From Albifimbria verrucaria (lineage: Eukaryota > Ascomycota > Sordariomycetes > Hypocreales > Stachybotryaceae): a stretch of DNA of 64,000 bases. The translations under genes and the position numbers were made by a program. The stretch's first letter is position 1. Every line of letters begins with the position of its first letter. A model generated the notes under the pieces. It saw nothing but the letters and a program-made list of their open reading frames with translations, made no database searches and had not been told where the DNA came from. Location of the stretch: positions 4,521,758 through 4,585,757 of the forward strand of contig JAHREC010000062.1 of NCBI GenBank assembly GCA_020081605.1, read 5' to 3'. This document shows, in pieces, positions 61,113-64,000 of the stretch.

Positions 61113-63435
61113 CTTTTAGTGCTTCGAAGGACGATAGATGAGCCGTCACCCAAGACCGGGCTCCGGAAGGTATAAATATGAAGGACGACTCATGTTTCCT
61201 GGAGTAGCGGCATGCCTCAAGCCGCAACCTGTGGGGTAAATTTCAATAAGAAACGTTTTCTCCGTTCATCCGTGTAGGTTTATGAGGCTGCGGCAATAGG
61301 CAGTCTGTTAAGGGGGTAAACATATGGGGTATTGGCGTATGAAGTCTTGATTAGTGGAACTTGCAAAAACCCGGCAATGGATTTGGCCGTAGTGGAGAGT
61401 CAGCAGTCACGAGGGATCTCATGCGCATCAATCACGGAAATTGCAGTGAGAGAGGAAGTATTGGGGAGAGAGATAACCAACAGGTATTGGTGCATTCATA
61501 TTCGTTCGTTGCAATGTTTTTGTTCCTGGATTTGCTATGTCGGGATTAGCAACGAACGTAACATCAGGTTTCTCACTCGAAGCCAAGCGGGAAAAGTCGA
61601 TCGGTAAATGCAAGCAAGTCATTCGACTAGTGAAGACGGAACCAAGTGGTCCGGCCGATCACTGTTCCGTTAAAACTTACTCCTCATATCAGATGCTTTT
61701 ACTATTGTAATTTACTAAGTTGCTGGTGCTGGGGTTCTGTTGCCTACCAAACCAAGAGCTTCTAGAAGGCAGAGTATGTTGCATTCAAGATTTTTCAACT
61801 TCATATATTGGGTAGCATTTAATCCATCGGAAAAAGTTGCGGTTATCGAGAGATCGAGACAAGTAGCGAATGGGAAATGCATCCATACAAAGGGGCATGG
61901 TACGACTATATGGTGATATAAATTAAGCCGAGGCCAATTAATTCCACTAGCCGAACCCTGTCATCAACAACTAGGTTACAATGATGTGGCACAAAACAGA
62001 CTTAAGCCAACTAGGTTCACTTTCAGCTAGTTCATTGAAGCAATCTTCTCAAGATGGCAAAATGCTGTGTGTGAATATTTCTGGATGAACTCACCGTGTG
62101 TGCAAGAGTGGCGAGAAATAAGAAATGCCTTCCACGATATTTCATCTAATTCATATGATCCCGGACTGTAGTAGCCAAACCGAAGCTATCTGAGATATAA
62201 AAAGCTATTCTGGTATCTACATGGTATTTAAAATCGCTGCTTGTGTTTTAATTTTTCTGTCTTTGCCTTGGAGCACACTCAAATCAAGACCCTAGTCTCC
62301 ATTAACCTTGACGCATTGGGATAATATGAAGTGAGCACTCATGCTTGCAATTAATGTTCATTTAAACAAAGCATCATTATTCGGGGTTTCGAACCGAATG
62401 GCTTTAATGTTAGAAGAAGGGTTCGTTGAAGCAGATGTTGGTTTCGATTGGTTAACTGTTGGAATCATCTCAAGATGTGCTATTTACTTACAGAACCCAC
62501 CGTTTTCATTTCTCGGGAAACTAAATCTTCAGGTGTAGGTAACAGGATGTGTATTATCATAGGTGGCAATAGCTGAATTAACTGCGATTTCTCTTAGTAT
62601 TGGTTCGATGTAACATTTGTCATCCATTGTGAGCCACATGACCCCACGACATCCATATCTGCTATGCATTAGAACCAATTTTATGACGGGCACACGCATG
62701 TGGAATAATTCAATCTCAATGGATCAATTTTCTGATTTACAGCCATTAAGTTATCTCATCATCAATCTGACTTCGCAATGATTGATTGAGTGGTATTTAA
62801 TTGTATATAACACAATCATGCCCTAGATCCAAAGATTAGACAATAATGGTAAGATAAAGATGAATGTATTTTATCATTAAATCCCCGTAATTAAGTAACA
62901 AGCGATCGTAATATAAAGTGCGAAGGAGAGAATTTATTTATGTTTGAAGGTTAAAGTATATCTATGTTCTCCTCTAGACTGGGCAGACTATAGGCTTTAT
63001 ACCCTTGAGTAGGAAAAAGAAGTAAAATAATCTCAAGTGACAAACTTAGGGGCCTAATCTATTCTCTCACTTCCTTGGTTAACACAAGAGGGGTCGCAAT
63101 ATGTCTACAACAGTCAGGAGCCTGTGCATTTCTCTCCAATCCCTCTCCTTGCATATGAAGCCACGGTTACATTCGGCGAAGGGCCTATCCCAGAAGTTGC
63201 TGACGACTTGCAGGCGCTAATATGCTGGGCACCGTTCTGGGGTCTGACTGGGTCAGAAATCCATATTTCGCCAGGGGCATGGCCGGTAACCGCGCGGGAT
63301 TGACAAATGCGTATGTCTTCTAAACGTATTCACTCATGGCCATGCGTGATTAGAATCAAGGCAAAAAGTTCGCCGGTGACGGCGAGACGATTCGAACTCG
63401 GAAATAAGACTACCCGCAGCTCATGCGTTTGTGAC
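61113..63435. other. intergenic region, no supported gene
   Basis: About 2.3 kb, strongly AT-rich from 62000 to 63000. Short ORFs at 61332-61622 and 62341-62538 have no recognisable content. No repeats or mobile element seen. Confidence 0.45.
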
Positions 63436-63443
63436 TATATAAG
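63436..63443 (+). promoter_or_regulatory. TATA box of the FAD monooxygenase gene
   Basis: TATATAAG about 90 bases before the ATG at 63527. Confidence 0.4.
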
Positions 63444-63526
63444 TGCTTAAGTTATACTCACTCAGAGGGTACTACCATGTCCCACCCAGCAAATATTCTC
63501 TATCACTTGTGTCATACAAATTGAAA

Positions 63527-64000
63527 TGTCTGAGTTTACTATTCACACCGATGTCCTAGTTGTCGGAGCAGGACCAGCTGGCGCTTCCTTAGCCAGTTTT
63601 CTCGGGCAAAACGGTAAGAAGGATTCCTTATAAATTGCAGTTCTCGGAACTCACTCCGCCAATTGTAGGCCTTAAGGGATTACTTATTTCAAGCGCGAAT
63701 GGCACGGCAGACACCCCACGAGCACACGTTGTGAACCCTTTTGCTATTGGTATGTGATTCTCTAAACCATGCTATATGTTTCTGACAACTGAAGAATGCC
63801 TACGCGATATTGGCCTCGAGGATGATTGCCTGCGTCTGGGTATCAGCGGCAAACAAATGCAGTACATTCGTTGGTGTAAGAGCATGACTGGTGAGGAGTA
63901 TGGCAAGATCCCGGCCTTTGGTGGGCGACTTGGAAACGCAGTGAGCTATATTTTTTCTTCTTGTGTCGTTCCCATTTGAATCAAGCTCACCATAGGCCCA
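63527..64000 (+). CDS. FAD-dependent aromatic monooxygenase, 5' part (cut by window end)
   Basis: N-terminus of a flavoprotein hydroxylase of the phenol/tetracycline monooxygenase type (PF01494). Exons seen are 63527-63613, 63669-63749, 63795-63940 and from 63996; introns are 63614-63668, 63750-63794 and 63941-63995. The start MSEFTIHTDVLVVGAGPAGA contains the GxGxxG dinucleotide-binding motif, and ADTPRAHVVNPFAIECLRDI matches the flavin-contact block (…TPRAH.lnpRT.E.lRdlGl). It is expected to use NAD(P)H and O2 on an aromatic or similar ring. The rest of the gene, and any cluster it belongs to, lies outside the window. Confidence 0.85.

Overview
The window is about 64 kb of nuclear DNA from a filamentous ascomycete (Pezizomycotina), most likely a member of the Eurotiales such as Aspergillus or Penicillium. 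The signs are short GT-AG introns of about 45-110 nt, intergenic gaps of 0.3-4 kb, Zn2Cys6 regulators, secreted cell-wall enzymes and an intron-bearing tRNA-Arg. The genus is inferred from resemblance of the proteins, not proven. About 23 protein genes, one tRNA and one P450 relic can be supported.

Layout. 1-3 kb: end of an unrecognised gene and a phosphate permease, both minus. 6.8-14.2 kb: GABA transaminase, Zn2Cys6 regulator and an allantoate/nicotinate-type MFS carrier, all plus. 14.6-20.7 kb: a Cys-rich GPI-type surface protein (minus), an AA9-like LPMO (plus) and a secreted lipoxygenase (minus, convergent with the LPMO). 22.2-24.7 kb: P450 relic, then a secreted LVIVD-repeat protein. 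27.0-35.1 kb: a compact block of aminotransferase, Zn2Cys6 regulator, quinate/sugar-type transporter and cyclase-family hydrolase, which looks like a small catabolic cluster. 35.6-39.3 kb: a small secreted Cys-rich protein, a doubtful second secreted ORF and an acidic protein. 41.1 kb: tRNA-Arg. 42.6-50.4 kb: PMC1-type Ca2+-ATPase, Gly-rich mini-protein, SGNH hydrolase and CadD-like cadmium transporter. 52.8-61.1 kb: sugar transporter, secreted alpha/beta hydrolase, monocarboxylate-type MFS carrier and pectin lyase. The window ends inside an FAD monooxygenase.

The most striking global feature is that 18 of the genes read as broken, and in every one the frame is restored by adding back single bases, almost always in a run of 2-6 identical bases. 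I count about 35 missing bases and no extra ones. After this the coding length of every complete gene is a multiple of three and the family motifs line up across the breaks. This is best explained by homopolymer-deletion errors in the assembly rather than mass pseudogenisation, so I annotate these loci as CDS and list the break points.

Functionally the window is an accessory/nutritional region: transporters (phosphate, nicotinate/allantoate type, quinate/sugar, hexose, monocarboxylate, Ca2+, Cd2+), plant-biomass and lipid enzymes (LPMO, pectin lyase, SGNH hydrolase, lipoxygenase) and two local regulators.
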